NCBI GenBank assembly: GCA_018650185.1
Contig: JABIGL010000176.1
Coordinates: forward strand, 1-34,509
Origin: Chloroflexota bacterium
Lineage (GTDB): Bacteria > Chloroflexota > Dehalococcoidia > Lucifugimonadales > Lucifugimonadaceae
Direction of reading: 5' to 3'
DNA length: 34,509 bases
The notes beneath the pieces are model-generated. The model searched no databases, was not told the DNA's origin, and worked only from the letters and a program-made list of their open reading frames with translations. The translations under genes were made by a program, and so were the position numbers. Below, one piece after another: positions 16,802 to 25,838 of the stretch. The stretch's first letter is position 1, and each line of letters starts with the position of its first letter.

Positions 16802-18712
16802 TTAGCGGCCCGATTCGCCTGCCACTGAGGCTGCGACTTCCTGGATGATCTCTTCCGGGATGTCGTCAAAGGACGAGTAGTTGAGCGAGTAGAGCTTGAA
16901 GTAGAGGCCCTTCTCGGCCATCAGCTCGTCGTGATTGCCGATCTCAACGATTCGACCGTCCTGGAGCACGATGATCCTGTCTGCACCGCGGATCGTCGCC
17001 AGCCGGTGGGCGATCATGACTCCCGTACGGCCTTCCAGCAACTTCGCCAGCGCCTTCTGGATCATCAGCTCGGTATAGCTGTCGATACTCGCCGTGGCTT
17101 CGTCCAGGACCAGGATCTCCGTGTCCGCAACGATTGCGCGCGCAAAGCTGATGAGCTGCCTCTGCCCGATGGACAGGTTGGAGCCACGCTCCTCGAGCAC
17201 GGTGTCGTATCCATCCGCCAACTTCTCAATGAAGTCGTGCGCGCCGACGGTTTTCGCCGCCTCCACGATCTGTTCCCGCGTCGCTCCACGGGTGTTGTAG
17301 CGGATGTTGTCCAGCACTGTTTCTGAGAACAAGAACGGCTCTTGAAGGACCATGCCGACATGGTGTCCGATGGTCTCCTGCGTGATATCTCGGACATCGT
17401 GCCCGCCGAGCTTAATAGTGCCTTCCTGTACGTCATAGAAACGGTGCGTGAGCGCCGTGATGCTGGTCTTTCCTGAACCGGTTGGTCCAACCAGTGCCAC
17501 TACCTCTCCAGGCTCCACTTTGAACGAAACATCATGAAGGACCGGATGAGTTGGGTCGTATCCAAATGTGACGTTCTTGAACTCAATCGAGCCGTCGATC
17601 TTGTCGAGGTCGGCGGCGCCGTCTTTGTCCTCAACCTCTGTCGGAATGTCCAGAAGTTCAAAGATTCGCTCCCCCGCCGCCATTGCCCGTTGAAGCACGT
17701 TGTAGTGCATCGTGAGGTTGCGGATCGGGTCGAAGAACTGTCGGACCAGCATCAGGAAGGCGATCATCGTCCCGATGGTCATATCGCCGTCCAGGACGAA
17801 CAGGCCGCCGACTACGATGACGATAGCCCATGCAACGCCGGTCAGAAGCTCCACCACCGGCATCAGGATGGCGCTGAACTGGGCGGCCATTGTGGCGGCA
17901 CGGAGATTGTTAGAGGTCAGGCCCTCGTATCGGGCCAGGTTGACCGGTTCGCGGCGCATGCCCTGAACGACACGAACGCCGTTCACGTTCTGTCCCAGCG
18001 CACCGTTGCATATCGACTGCGTTATTCGGGCGTACAGGAAGCGTTTTCGGGCACGCGGCAACCAGACGAGGCGCAGCCCCATCATGATCGGAATTACGGT
18101 TAGAACCAGGAGTGCCAGCCGGACATCAAGGAACAGGAGTACGGCGACGATTCCGATCAGGATCGCAATGTCGCCAAGGGCCTGGACCATCGTCTCCATG
18201 AATTCCTGGAGAGCACCGGTGTCACCCTGGGTACGAGACATGACTGCCCCGACTTCGGTCTTGTCTGAGAATGAGAGTCCCACGCGCTGTAGGTGGTGGA
18301 ACATGGCTCGTCGGATGTCGAACAGCATAGCGTTCGACATATGGCCGACCACGACCTGCTGGATATGGTTTGAAGCCCAGTTGATAACGGCGACAACCAG
18401 CAAAACCCCGGTCACCCATGCGAGTTGGTTCCTGCTGCCCCCAATCTCAAGGGCGTCGTCCACGGCGTACTGGACGATCAGAGGAACGGCTAGCGTCGAT
18501 AGGCTGAACGCCAGAACGGCGATCAACCCGACGATCACTCTCTTCTTGTATGGAGCGACGAACCCGAGGAAGCGCTTGAACACCTCCCCGTCAAATGAAG
18601 GTCCAAATACGTCATCCATGTCCAGGTACTGACCCGGAGGTAGACGCTTGCCCTCACCCATGAGGGTAGATTTGCGTTCGCGCTTGCCTGAAGAACCTAC
18701 ATTAGAGGCCAT
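16802..18712 (-). CDS. ABC exporter half-transporter, consensus-site subunit
   Basis: A 636-aa type IV (MdlB/LmrA-like) exporter half with six transmembrane helices (about residues 50-340) and one nucleotide-binding domain. Walker A GPTGSGKT has Lys415. The signature is the variant LSIGQ (513-517). Walker B VLDEATASID has Asp537 and the catalytic Glu538, and the H-loop is IAHRLATIRG. It keeps the catalytic Glu, but its own signature is degenerate (Ile for the first Gly). Its ATG overlaps the stop of the preceding ABC gene (TAATG), so translation is coupled and the pair should form a heterodimer. A long N-terminal segment of about 45 residues, basic then with a PGQYLDMDDV stretch, precedes the first helix. 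Substrate is unknown; lipid or drug export is typical of this family. Confidence 0.94.
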   Translation of the reverse strand: MASNVGSSGKRERKSTLMGEGKRLPPGQYLDMDDVFGPSFDGEVFKRFLGFVAPYKKRVIVGLIAVLAFSLSTLAVPLIVQYAVDDALEIGGSRNQLAWVTGVLLVVAVINWASNHIQQVVVGHMSNAMLFDIRRAMFHHLQRVGLSFSDKTEVGAVMSRTQGDTGALQEFMETMVQALGDIAILIGIVAVLLFLDVRLALLVLTVIPIMMGLRLVWLPRARKRFLYARITQSICNGALGQNVNGVRVVQGMRREPVNLARYEGLTSNNLRAATMAAQFSAILMPVVELLTGVAWAIVIVVGGLFVLDGDMTIGTMIAFLMLVRQFFDPIRNLTMHYNVLQRAMAAGERIFELLDIPTEVEDKDGAADLDKIDGSIEFKNVTFGYDPTHPVLHDVSFKVEPGEVVALVGPTGSGKTSITALTHRFYDVQEGTIKLGGHDVRDITQETIGHHVGMVLQEPFLFSETVLDNIRYNTRGATREQIVEAAKTVGAHDFIEKLADGYDTVLEERGSNLSIGQRQLISFARAIVADTEILVLDEATASIDSYTELMIQKALAKLLEGRTGVMIAHRLATIRGADRIIVLQDGRIVEIGNHDELMAEKGLYFKLYSLNYSSFDDIPEEIIQEVAASVAGESGR

Positions 18713-20505
18713 TAATCATCGCCTCCCGTCGGTTGTGGGGCATCACCCATCGTCAACCAGTCACCACTAAGGTCGTCAGTCGGTCGTACCTGCAGGTCGT
18801 GCATCTCCCGGTAACGGCCATTCAACTCCAGCAGTTCTTGATGTGAACCGCGTTCAATGATGCGGCCCTCATCGATCACCAGGATTTCGTCCGCTCCCAG
18901 GAGGCTGCTGAGACGATGGGCGATGATGATGGTGGTGGCATCCGCCGCACGCTTCGATATCTGATCACGGATCAACCGTTCTGTTGCGGCGTCAATTGCA
19001 GAAGTTGAGTCGTCAAATATGAATATCTTGGGTTGGAGAACGATCGCCCGGGCGATGGCCATGCGCTGGCGCTGGCCGCCGGAGAGGGAGACACCCCGTT
19101 CACCGACCATGGACTCATAGCCTTCAGCCATGCCGGTGATGTGCTGGTGAAGCTTGGCGTCTTCAGCCGAGTCGATGATCCGGCCTTCTTCCGCGTCCGG
19201 TTCCCCGTAAGCGATGTTGTCGCTCACAGTGTCCCTGAACAGGAAAGTGTCCTGTTGAACCAGTCGTACCCGTTGCCTGAGTGATTCAAGCGTTACGCCG
19301 CGTATGTCCTGGCCGTCGATAGTGATTCTGCCGGAGTCCACGTTGTAGTGGCGCGGTGCCAACTGGGCGATAGTGGTTTTACCGCTTCCGGGCGGGCCAA
19401 CAATACCAACGGTGTGGCCAGGTCTGGCCTCAAAGCTGATGTTTTTGATGACGGGCATGTCGTCGTAGGAGAACGAAACGTCCTCATAGCGAAGTACCCC
19501 TTCGGTGACCTTCAGGGGCTGTGCGTTCTCGCTGTTCTGGATGGGAAGTTCCAGGTCCAGGACTTCGAAGAGCCTCGCACCACCTGAGGACGCACGCGCC
19601 CATGAGTTGATTAGCATCGGCAGCATTCTGATGGGCATCTGGAGGAGGCCCAGGAAGGTGAGGAAACGAGTTAAATCGCCGACGCTCATGTCGCCATCAA
19701 TTACTTTAGTTCCGCCGAACCACAGCAGCACGGAGTAGGCGACCAGCAGGGAGAAGGACATGAAACTGCCGTTAGATGCACGGATCTCGGCGGCTTTGTC
19801 CATCAGACCTTTCACCTCTTCGGACGAAGTGGCGAATTTCTTCTCTTCATGTTCCTGACCCGCGAAAGATCGGACGACACGGACCCCGCCAAGGTTTTCC
19901 TGAAGGGCCGTATTAACGATTCCCATCTGCTCTTGAATCTGGATCCAGATGTTTCGGGAGCGGAGACGCATGATCGTGCCGCGGAAAGCGACGATGGGTA
20001 CGAACGCCAACGTCAGCAGACCGAGTTGCCAGTCAAGTGTCAGCATCAGGTAGGCGCTGCCGGTGATCAGCAGGATCAGGTAGAGGACACGCAACATGCC
20101 TGTGTGGGCGAACATGCGGACACCGTCGATGTCCGAGATCCCGCGTGACATCAGGTTGCCGGTGTGGGCGTTGTCGTGGAAGGAGAAGCTCAAGCGTTGC
20201 AGCTTCTCGTAGTACTGATTCCGAAGCGCCGTAGCGAGTTTCTGTCCGAGCACTTCACCGGCGTACATCTGACCGTAGGCGAAGATCCCACGAAGAACGC
20301 TGACGGCAATGATGACGATAGCGGCGTCTAGCAAAGCAGAGCGGGCGGCATCGGATTCTGTTCCGGCATCTACGAGCGTTATCGCTTCGTCGACGGCGTT
20401 CCCAAGCAAAACAGGAATGAGCACGAAGAAGATGGATGTGCCCAGGATCGCCAGGGACCCGAACAGAAGGAGAACCGGGCTTGTGGTTGTGGTGAGTTTG
20501 GCCAA
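18712..20505 (-). CDS. ABC exporter half-transporter, degenerate-site subunit
   Basis: A 597-aa partner exporter half with six membrane helices (about 10-300) and a nucleotide-binding domain. Walker A GPPGSGKTT has Lys376, the signature is a canonical LSGGQ (474-478), and Walker B is IFIFDDSTSAID. There Asp499 replaces the catalytic glutamate after the Walker B Asp498. This substitution is the hallmark of the non-hydrolysing subunit in heterodimeric exporters such as TM287/288 or BmrCD. The only usable start is a TTG at 20505; the open frame upstream contains no ATG, GTG or TTG. The N-terminus therefore begins close to the first membrane helix. The start codon abuts a perfect inverted repeat (20506-20525). 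It is first in the two-gene operon and its stop overlaps the next start. Confidence 0.92.
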   Translation of the reverse strand: MAKLTTTTSPVLLLFGSLAILGTSIFFVLIPVLLGNAVDEAITLVDAGTESDAARSALLDAAIVIIAVSVLRGIFAYGQMYAGEVLGQKLATALRNQYYEKLQRLSFSFHDNAHTGNLMSRGISDIDGVRMFAHTGMLRVLYLILLITGSAYLMLTLDWQLGLLTLAFVPIVAFRGTIMRLRSRNIWIQIQEQMGIVNTALQENLGGVRVVRSFAGQEHEEKKFATSSEEVKGLMDKAAEIRASNGSFMSFSLLVAYSVLLWFGGTKVIDGDMSVGDLTRFLTFLGLLQMPIRMLPMLINSWARASSGGARLFEVLDLELPIQNSENAQPLKVTEGVLRYEDVSFSYDDMPVIKNISFEARPGHTVGIVGPPGSGKTTIAQLAPRHYNVDSGRITIDGQDIRGVTLESLRQRVRLVQQDTFLFRDTVSDNIAYGEPDAEEGRIIDSAEDAKLHQHITGMAEGYESMVGERGVSLSGGQRQRMAIARAIVLQPKIFIFDDSTSAIDAATERLIRDQISKRAADATTIIIAHRLSSLLGADEILVIDEGRIIERGSHQELLELNGRYREMHDLQVRPTDDLSGDWLTMGDAPQPTGGDD

Positions 20506-20525
20506 CCGCCAGAGAACGCTGGCGG
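20506..20525 (-). promoter_or_regulatory. Inverted repeat abutting the ABC start codon
   Basis: CCGCCAG (20506-20512) and CTGGCGG (20519-20525) form perfect 7-bp arms around a 6-nt loop. On the transcript this hairpin ends immediately before the TTG start at 20505-20503 and would bury the region where a ribosome site should lie. It could be an operator, an RNA control element, or a sign that the real start differs. Confidence 0.4.
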
Positions 20526-21021
20526 ACTGAGCCGGGGGAGGTACCTTACGTCGGTTGGGTCTCCCCGCGACGCTGGCTAGGTTCTGGTTGGGTTTTGCTT
20601 TGCTGGCCGTCTGAAGCCTCTCAAATGTTGGACGCCATGGTGACGCCCTGCACGATGTGCCATTTACTCCGATTCGATGCCATCAACATCGGACGGGTGC
20701 CGAACCGCGATCACCGTCTGTCGCGAGTTCGGTTAGTCGATACTACTCCCGGAATCACAACGGTGTTTACCGTTTGTTTCCGGCGGGGAGTCTACGCCGT
20801 GCAACAGCGAGTTGCAGCGGCGTTCCGCGCGGGCTTCATTAATTACTTGGAAAAACACCACCCTGCACGAGTGGATATCGTTCGTGGAGCATGAATCCGA
20901 AGGGCGAAATTCCGCGGTCCGCACAAGATTTACTCCCGCATCTCCTGGATTAGGTCGAGGACAACAGGGGCGGACAACCGCGGATTTTTCCCACCGAGTT
21001 GATGTTTACCAGACTGCCGGC
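20526..21021. other. Long intergenic stretch with no supported gene
   Basis: About 500 bp separate the ABC operon start from the end of the first enolase gene, both minus strand. Short open frames on both strands lack family patterns, and the longest one on the plus strand runs into the antisense of the enolase gene. A small perfect hairpin AACGGT-GTTT-ACCGTT lies at 20759-20774. The promoter of the ABC operon is expected here but no convincing -35/-10 pair was seen. It may hold a decayed gene or a regulatory leader. Confidence 0.5.
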
Positions 21022-22191
21022 CTAGCGGAACGCCCTAGCCTCTTCGCTCCACGGGTCCACCAGAAATTCGTCAAATGTCTCGTGATTCAGCGCGACGCCG
21101 AGACCGGGTGTATCGGTCGGATTGATCCACTTGCCGTCGTACTCAAACATCGGGTCCATGATTTTGGCGAAATCCGGGAATCGGGTGTGTAAGCACTCGA
21201 GCCTGTAGAAGTTCGGGATGGTCATGGAGCAGTGGAAACCGGCCATGATCGAGACCGGCCCCAGGGCGTCATGCGGGCTGATCCGGACGTAAAACGGCTC
21301 GGCCAACGAGGCGATCCGCTTCATTTCCGAGATGCCGCCGGTCCATGAGATGTCCGGCATGATGAAGTCAACCAACCGCTCCTCCAGCATCGTCACGTAG
21401 TCGTAACGGGTGAAGTGCCGTTCTCCCATGCAGATCGGGATGTTTGTGCTCTCCCTCACCTGTCTGAGCGCCTTGAAGCTTTCCGGCGGCACCGGCTCTT
21501 CGTACCAGATCAGGTTGATGTGCTCGAGCGCACGTCCTCCAGCGATGGCTGATGCGACATCAAACCTGCCATGGGCATCCACCATTAGCTCCGTCTCGGG
21601 GCCAACTGCCTCACGGACGGCGTCCATCCAGTCGACGGCTTCCGCCAACGCACGTGGCGACAGGTATTCAACCCGCCCGGCGCCTGTGAACTCACCCGTC
21701 AGCTCGCGCTGCCACTTGAACGGGTCAGTTTTGATGGCATCGTGGCCGTCCGCGATCGTCTGCTTTGCGGCCGCCACCGCGTCATCTATGGTCACGCCGT
21801 CGTACCACTGGTCCTGTATGTGCGTGTAAAGCGGCACCCGATCCCTGACCGGCCCACCAAGTAGCTTGTAGATCGGCTGCCCCAGCACCTGTCCTCGGAT
21901 GTCCCAGAGGGCGATATCGATCCCGCTAATCAGATGAGATATGAAGCCTCGTCCGCTGAGAGATGAGTACTGGCGGAATATCCGCTGCCAGATCTCGTCT
22001 ATGTGCGCCGGATCTTCGCCGATCACCATCGCCTTCACCGCCTCGATACCGGCCACGAGCATCGGCCCGCTTCGGTAATCGGAGCACTCACCAAGGCCAG
22101 TGATGCCTTCGTCCGTCTCCACCTCCACAAACACCCACGGGCTACCCGGGATTGGAGAGACGATGTAGCTCTTTATATCTGTAATTTTCAT
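21022..22191 (-). CDS. Mandelate racemase/galactonate dehydratase-type enolase, paralog A
   Basis: A 389-aa enolase-superfamily enzyme that should abstract the alpha-proton of an acid sugar and eliminate water. The N-terminal capping domain (GITGLGECSD) is followed by a TIM barrel. Mg ligands are Asp205 (VDAHGRFD), Glu231 (WYEEPVPP) and Glu257 (MGERHF). Bases are His207 on strand 3 and the Asp280/His307 dyad (MPDISWTGG; SPHDALGP). A strand-3 His together with a strand-7 His matches the D-galactonate dehydratase arrangement rather than muconate cycloisomerase. The substrate cannot be fixed. It begins 57 bp after the paralogous gene B, and the two share most motifs, so they come from tandem duplication. 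Its ribosome site is weak. Confidence 0.92.
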   Translation of the reverse strand: MKITDIKSYIVSPIPGSPWVFVEVETDEGITGLGECSDYRSGPMLVAGIEAVKAMVIGEDPAHIDEIWQRIFRQYSSLSGRGFISHLISGIDIALWDIRGQVLGQPIYKLLGGPVRDRVPLYTHIQDQWYDGVTIDDAVAAAKQTIADGHDAIKTDPFKWQRELTGEFTGAGRVEYLSPRALAEAVDWMDAVREAVGPETELMVDAHGRFDVASAIAGGRALEHINLIWYEEPVPPESFKALRQVRESTNIPICMGERHFTRYDYVTMLEERLVDFIMPDISWTGGISEMKRIASLAEPFYVRISPHDALGPVSIMAGFHCSMTIPNFYRLECLHTRFPDFAKIMDPMFEYDGKWINPTDTPGLGVALNHETFDEFLVDPWSEEARAFR

Positions 22192-22248
22192 TGTGATGTT
22201 CCGGTTTCAACTGGTCGGAATGGATCTGGAGAAGAATGGACTTCGCTT

Positions 22249-23418
22249 CTATCCGAAGCTGATGAACGAGTCAGGTTCCACGATGTACTGGTCCAGCACT
22301 TCATGGTTGAGCGCTATGCCGAGACCCGGCTCATCTGTTGGGACGATGCTGTCACCCTCGTACTTGAACATCGGGTCCAGGATTTTGGCGAAGTCATCAA
22401 ACCAGGTGTGGAGGCATTCGAGTCGGTACAGGTTTGGCATGGTCATGGAGCAATGGAATCCGGCGACGATGGACACAGGGCCCATGGCGTCGTGCGGTGC
22501 AATCCGGACGTAATAGGCCTCCGCCATCGAGCCGATGCGCTTCATCTCAGAAATGCCGCCAGTCCACAGGATGTCCGGCATCACGTAGTCGACCAGCCGA
22601 TGCTCGAACAGGGGCAGGTAGTCGAAGCGGGTGAAGTGGCGCTCGCCCATGCAGAGCGGAATGTTGGTGTTCTCCCGTACCTGCTGGAGGGCTGCGTGGT
22701 TCTGTGGCGGTACAGGCTCCTCGTACCAGATCAGGTTGACGTGCTCCAGGGCCTGCCCGGCGGCGATGGCGCTTGCCGTGTCGAATCGGGCATGGGCGTC
22801 GACCATTAGCTCGGCATCTGGACCGGCGGCCTCACGGACGGTGTCCATCCAGTCCACGGCCTCCTGGATGGCTGAAGGCGATAATATTTCGACCTTGTCC
22901 GAGCCCCAATGGCGGGGGCCTGACGGACGTTGCGACTTGAAGGGATCGGTCTTTATAGCGGTGTATCCCTCTGAGATCACGCGCTTCGTCTGGTCGTACG
23001 CATCCTGTAAGCCGTTGGCCTGACCCTGGTCCTGTATGTGCGTGTAGAGGGGAACGCTGGCCCGGACGGGTCCGCCGATCAAGTTGTAGATAGGTTGACC
23101 GAGGACTTTGCCCCTGATGTCCCAGAGGGCGGTGTCTATGGCACTGATCAGGTGGGACGTGAAGCCCCGACCATTGATGTTGGAGAAGCTGTGGAATATG
23201 CGCTGCCAGATCTCCTCGATGTTGGCGGGGTCTTCCCCAACGATCATCGGCTTGATCGTCTCGAACGCCGTGATCAGCGCAGGTGCGGCGTGGGTGTCCG
23301 TGGCCTCGCCGAGCCCGGTAATCCCCTCATCGGTCTCGACCTCGACGAACAACCACGGCCACGGGCTGCTCTTATCGCTCACCTTGACTACGTAGGTCTT
23401 GATGTCAGTGATCTTCAT
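22249..23418 (-). CDS. Mandelate racemase/galactonate dehydratase-type enolase, paralog B
   Basis: A 389-aa paralog of the downstream enzyme, with the same layout. Metal ligands are Asp207 (VDAHARFD), Glu233 (WYEEPVPP) and Glu259 (MGERHF), with bases His209 and His309 (APHDAMGP). It differs from paralog A by Ala for Gly after the strand-3 His, and by an altered 20s/50s capping-loop region and a longer segment near residues 130-185 (RPSGPRHWGSDK). Those are the areas that set substrate choice in the superfamily, so the two may act on different sugar acids. ATG 23418 has GGAG 6 nt upstream; an upstream extension is open but lacks family similarity. It is the first gene of the pair and is divergent from the xylonate dehydratase gene. 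Confidence 0.92.
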   Translation of the reverse strand: MKITDIKTYVVKVSDKSSPWPWLFVEVETDEGITGLGEATDTHAAPALITAFETIKPMIVGEDPANIEEIWQRIFHSFSNINGRGFTSHLISAIDTALWDIRGKVLGQPIYNLIGGPVRASVPLYTHIQDQGQANGLQDAYDQTKRVISEGYTAIKTDPFKSQRPSGPRHWGSDKVEILSPSAIQEAVDWMDTVREAAGPDAELMVDAHARFDTASAIAAGQALEHVNLIWYEEPVPPQNHAALQQVRENTNIPLCMGERHFTRFDYLPLFEHRLVDYVMPDILWTGGISEMKRIGSMAEAYYVRIAPHDAMGPVSIVAGFHCSMTMPNLYRLECLHTWFDDFAKILDPMFKYEGDSIVPTDEPGLGIALNHEVLDQYIVEPDSFISFG

Positions 23419-23610
23419 CTGGTTCTCCGGGAGTGCGGGCCGACTTTTTTGACTAGCCGCGGCAGCATACTCGTTTGCCGTTAGTCCGAAAACGCCCAAT
23501 TAAATGACGCCGAGGTGCGAAATTGTGGCGGTTATGCCGTTCCTCCCTTACCCTCGACCCACTTTCTATCCAGTAATCCCAACCACAGCACAACAACGAT
23601 TGGATCTCGC
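23419..23610. promoter_or_regulatory. Divergent control region, enolases / xylonate dehydratase
   Basis: This 192-bp gap must start transcription both ways. On the plus strand TTGCCG (23475-23480) with TTAAAT (23500-23505) is a weak promoter candidate (19-bp spacer). A spaced inverted repeat CGGCA-N11-TGCCG (23460-23464 and 23476-23480) overlaps its -35, and GCCGCGGC (23456-23463) is an 8-bp palindrome. These could bind a shared regulator, but none is encoded nearby. Confidence 0.3.
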
Positions 23611-25626
23611 ATGACCACCACGAGCAACGATCAAGCGTCAGAATCCGGAATGGCACGCATCCTCGGCGAGACAGCGGACACAGGGATATGGGACATCGAA
23701 CTATCGGCCGACGGCCCTCTTGGAAGTCTTCCCGTGACCAGTGAGATGCTGATCGATGAGCCAAGCGGAAACATCTTCGGCATGACGCAGAACGCAGGAA
23801 TGGGTTGGAACCCCGACGAGCTTCTGCGCACGCAGTTCATGATCTTGAGCACCGTCGGGGGGATGCGGGGTGAGGACGGAAAGCCGCTGGCGCTTGGCAT
23901 TCACACCGGGCACTACGAGCTTGGCCTGCTGATCGCAGAAGCGGCCGATGAGCTACGTCAGTTGGGCGCACTCCCGTTTGCCGCCTACTGCTCCGACCCG
24001 TGCGACGGACGGACGCAGGGCACGACGGGGATGCTGGATTCCCTGCCCTACCGGAACGATGCGGCGACGGTGTTCAGGCGGCTGGCGCGGTCGGTCCCGA
24101 CCACGAAAGGTGTGCTGGGCATAGCGACCTGTGACAAAGGTCTCCCGGCCATGATGATGGCTATCGCAGGACTTGGGGATCGGCCCTCTGTCCTCGTGCC
24201 GGGCGGCTCCACACTTCCGCCGACGGTCGGCGAGAACAACGCCGAAATCCAATCTATTGGCGCACGTCATGCACAGGGCGAACTGAGCCTTGTTGATGCG
24301 GCCTCGCTCGGCTGTCACGCCTGTGGTTCGCCGGGAGGTGGCTGCCAGTTCCTTGGTACCGCCGGTACGTCTCAGGTGATCGGTGAAGCGCTTGGCCTTT
24401 CTGTAACGCACTCTGCACTTGCACCTTCCGGTCAGGACATCTGGCTGGATAACGCCCGACGATCTGCCGAGGCGCTGGTCGAGCTTGAGAAGCGCGGGTT
24501 GAAGACGAGCGACATCCTCACGGACGAGGCGTTCGAGAACGCTATGGTGGTGCACGCCGCATGTGGTGGCTCCACAAACCTGATCCTCCATCTCCCGGCC
24601 ATAGCGCACGCAGCCGGTCGCAAGATGATGACGGTGGAAGACTGGCATCGTTTGAACCTGCAGGTTCCGCGGCTCGTGGACGTGCTGCCAAACGGCCCCG
24701 TGATGCACCCGACGGTTCAGTTCTTTGCCGCCGGTGGTGTGCCGGAAGTGATGCTCCACCTACGACGACTCGGCCTGCTCCACACAGATGTCTTGACGGC
24801 ATCCGGCCAAACGCTTGGCGAGACGCTGGACTGGTGGGAGACGTCGGATCGGCGAACCGCCCTCCGGAAGCGATTGCAGGATCAGGACGGTGTCAATCCC
24901 GACGACGTAATCATGTCGCCGGACCGTGCACGCGAACGCGGCCTCACAAGCACGGTAACCTTCCCGAAGGGCAACATCGCCCCGGAAGGCTCGGTAATCA
25001 AGAGCACGGCTATCGACCCATCTGTTGTGGACGATGACGGCGTGTATCGAAAAACCGGCCGCGCACGCGTGTTCCGCAGTGAGAAAGACACGATCACGGC
25101 TATCAAGTCGCGTGGCGATGACCGAGTGCAGCCGGGTGAGATCATCGTTATGACCTGCGGCGGACCGCTGGGCACCGGCATGGAAGAGGTGTTCCAGGTC
25201 ACGGTGGCTCTCAAATATCTGTCTTACGGCAAGGAGATCGCCCTGCTTACGGATGCCCGGTTCTCTGGCGTATCCACCGGTGCTTGTATCGGACACATCG
25301 GCCCGGAAGCGCTTGCGGGCGGCCCGATTGGCCGGGTGCAAGATGGCGACATCATTCACATCGAGGTCGATCAGAACAAGCTTGAGGGCTCCGTCGATCT
25401 GGTCGGGCACGGTGATGAGGAGCATGGCGCGGACTGGGGCACGAAGGAGCTGGCGCAACGGGGTGACCCGGGTGATCTTGCGGCCCACCCCGGCATGCCG
25501 GACGACAGTCGGCTTTGGGCGGCCCTCCAGCACGCAAGCGGCGGCACATGGAACGGTTGTGTCTACGACGTGGACAAGATCGTGGAGACGCTGAACGCCG
25601 GGATGAAGGCACTCGGCCGGGCCTAA
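23611..25626 (+). CDS. yjhG: YjhG/YagF-type D-xylonate dehydratase (IlvD/Edd family)
   Basis: An iron-sulfur dehydratase converting D-xylonate, or a related aldonate, to 2-keto-3-deoxy acid. At 671 aa it is the long YjhG/YagF form (E. coli about 655 aa), not the shorter IlvD or Edd. Distinctive stretches agree with E. coli YjhG as I remember it: [25 protein letters not shown], [27 protein letters not shown] cysteine region, [10 protein letters not shown], and [15 protein letters not shown]. Candidate cluster cysteines are Cys131, Cys174 and Cys245. ATG 23611 is the first in-frame start consistent with the family, although only a weak GGA lies upstream. It is divergent from the enolase pair, and no dedicated 2-keto-3-deoxypentonate aldolase with intact active site is in the window. 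Confidence 0.93.
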   Translation: MTTTSNDQASESGMARILGETADTGIWDIELSADGPLGSLPVTSEMLIDEPSGNIFGMTQNAGMGWNPDELLRTQFMILSTVGGMRGEDGKPLALGIHTGHYELGLLIAEAADELRQLGALPFAAYCSDPCDGRTQGTTGMLDSLPYRNDAATVFRRLARSVPTTKGVLGIATCDKGLPAMMMAIAGLGDRPSVLVPGGSTLPPTVGENNAEIQSIGARHAQGELSLVDAASLGCHACGSPGGGCQFLGTAGTSQVIGEALGLSVTHSALAPSGQDIWLDNARRSAEALVELEKRGLKTSDILTDEAFENAMVVHAACGGSTNLILHLPAIAHAAGRKMMTVEDWHRLNLQVPRLVDVLPNGPVMHPTVQFFAAGGVPEVMLHLRRLGLLHTDVLTASGQTLGETLDWWETSDRRTALRKRLQDQDGVNPDDVIMSPDRARERGLTSTVTFPKGNIAPEGSVIKSTAIDPSVVDDDGVYRKTGRARVFRSEKDTITAIKSRGDDRVQPGEIIVMTCGGPLGTGMEEVFQVTVALKYLSYGKEIALLTDARFSGVSTGACIGHIGPEALAGGPIGRVQDGDIIHIEVDQNKLEGSVDLVGHGDEEHGADWGTKELAQRGDPGDLAAHPGMPDDSRLWAALQHASGGTWNGCVYDVDKIVETLNAGMKALGRA

Positions 25627-25661
25627 GGCCCGGCTGGGCGGCTATTTTTGGGGCCTTGGCC
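25620..25661 (+). terminator. Stem-loop overlapping the yjhG stop
   Basis: GGCCTAAGGCCC (25620-25631) faces GGGGCCTTGGCC (25650-25661) across a loop with a TTTTT run. Long complementary arms overlap the stop codon. There is no T-tract after the 3' arm, so it may terminate weakly or shield the mRNA end. Confidence 0.4.
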
Positions 25662-25715
25662 GGTGAATGAGTTCGTCTTATTAAGAGGGCTTTGCACCGA
25701 TTCTGTGTCGGTGAA

Positions 25716-25801
25716 GGTCCCTCGACTTCGCTCGGAATGACGAATGAAGTGGTTCTGACGGACTCGTATCGTCATTCTGAGCCGGGGGCGAAGAATCTCC
25801 C
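25716..25801. repeat. Inverted dispersed repeat (CTCGGAATGAC type)
   Basis: Between convergent genes, CTCGGAATGACGA (25731-25743) faces TCGTCATTCTGAG (25769-25781), matching at 12 of 13 positions. Flanks TCCCTCGACTTCG and GAAGAATCTCC give the look of the widespread intergenic repeats of this kind. The GAATGACGA core is shared with the element at 32266-32366. Confidence 0.6.
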
Positions 25802-25838
25802 GGCTCTCCGTGCGTCCGAGCGTTTTCTGCCCTCGTGC

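Noticed and set aside
17534-18103. 189-codon plus-strand frame inside the ABC gene
   Set aside because: His/Asp-rich reverse-frame composition, no ribosome site and full overlap with membrane helices of the exporter.
20595-20894. Possible small plus-strand gene in the 500-bp gap before the ABC operon
   Set aside because: No ribosome site, mixed composition and no motif; kept only as an unexplained intergenic stretch.
22003-22809. 268-codon plus-strand frame spanning the junction of the two enolase genes
   Set aside because: It is antisense to the conserved barrel of both paralogs; the apparent repeat within it merely mirrors their duplication.
23953-24759. 268-codon open frame antisense to the xylonate dehydratase gene
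   Set aside because: It lies wholly inside a strongly conserved gene, has a composition typical of GC-rich reverse frames and shows no family motif.
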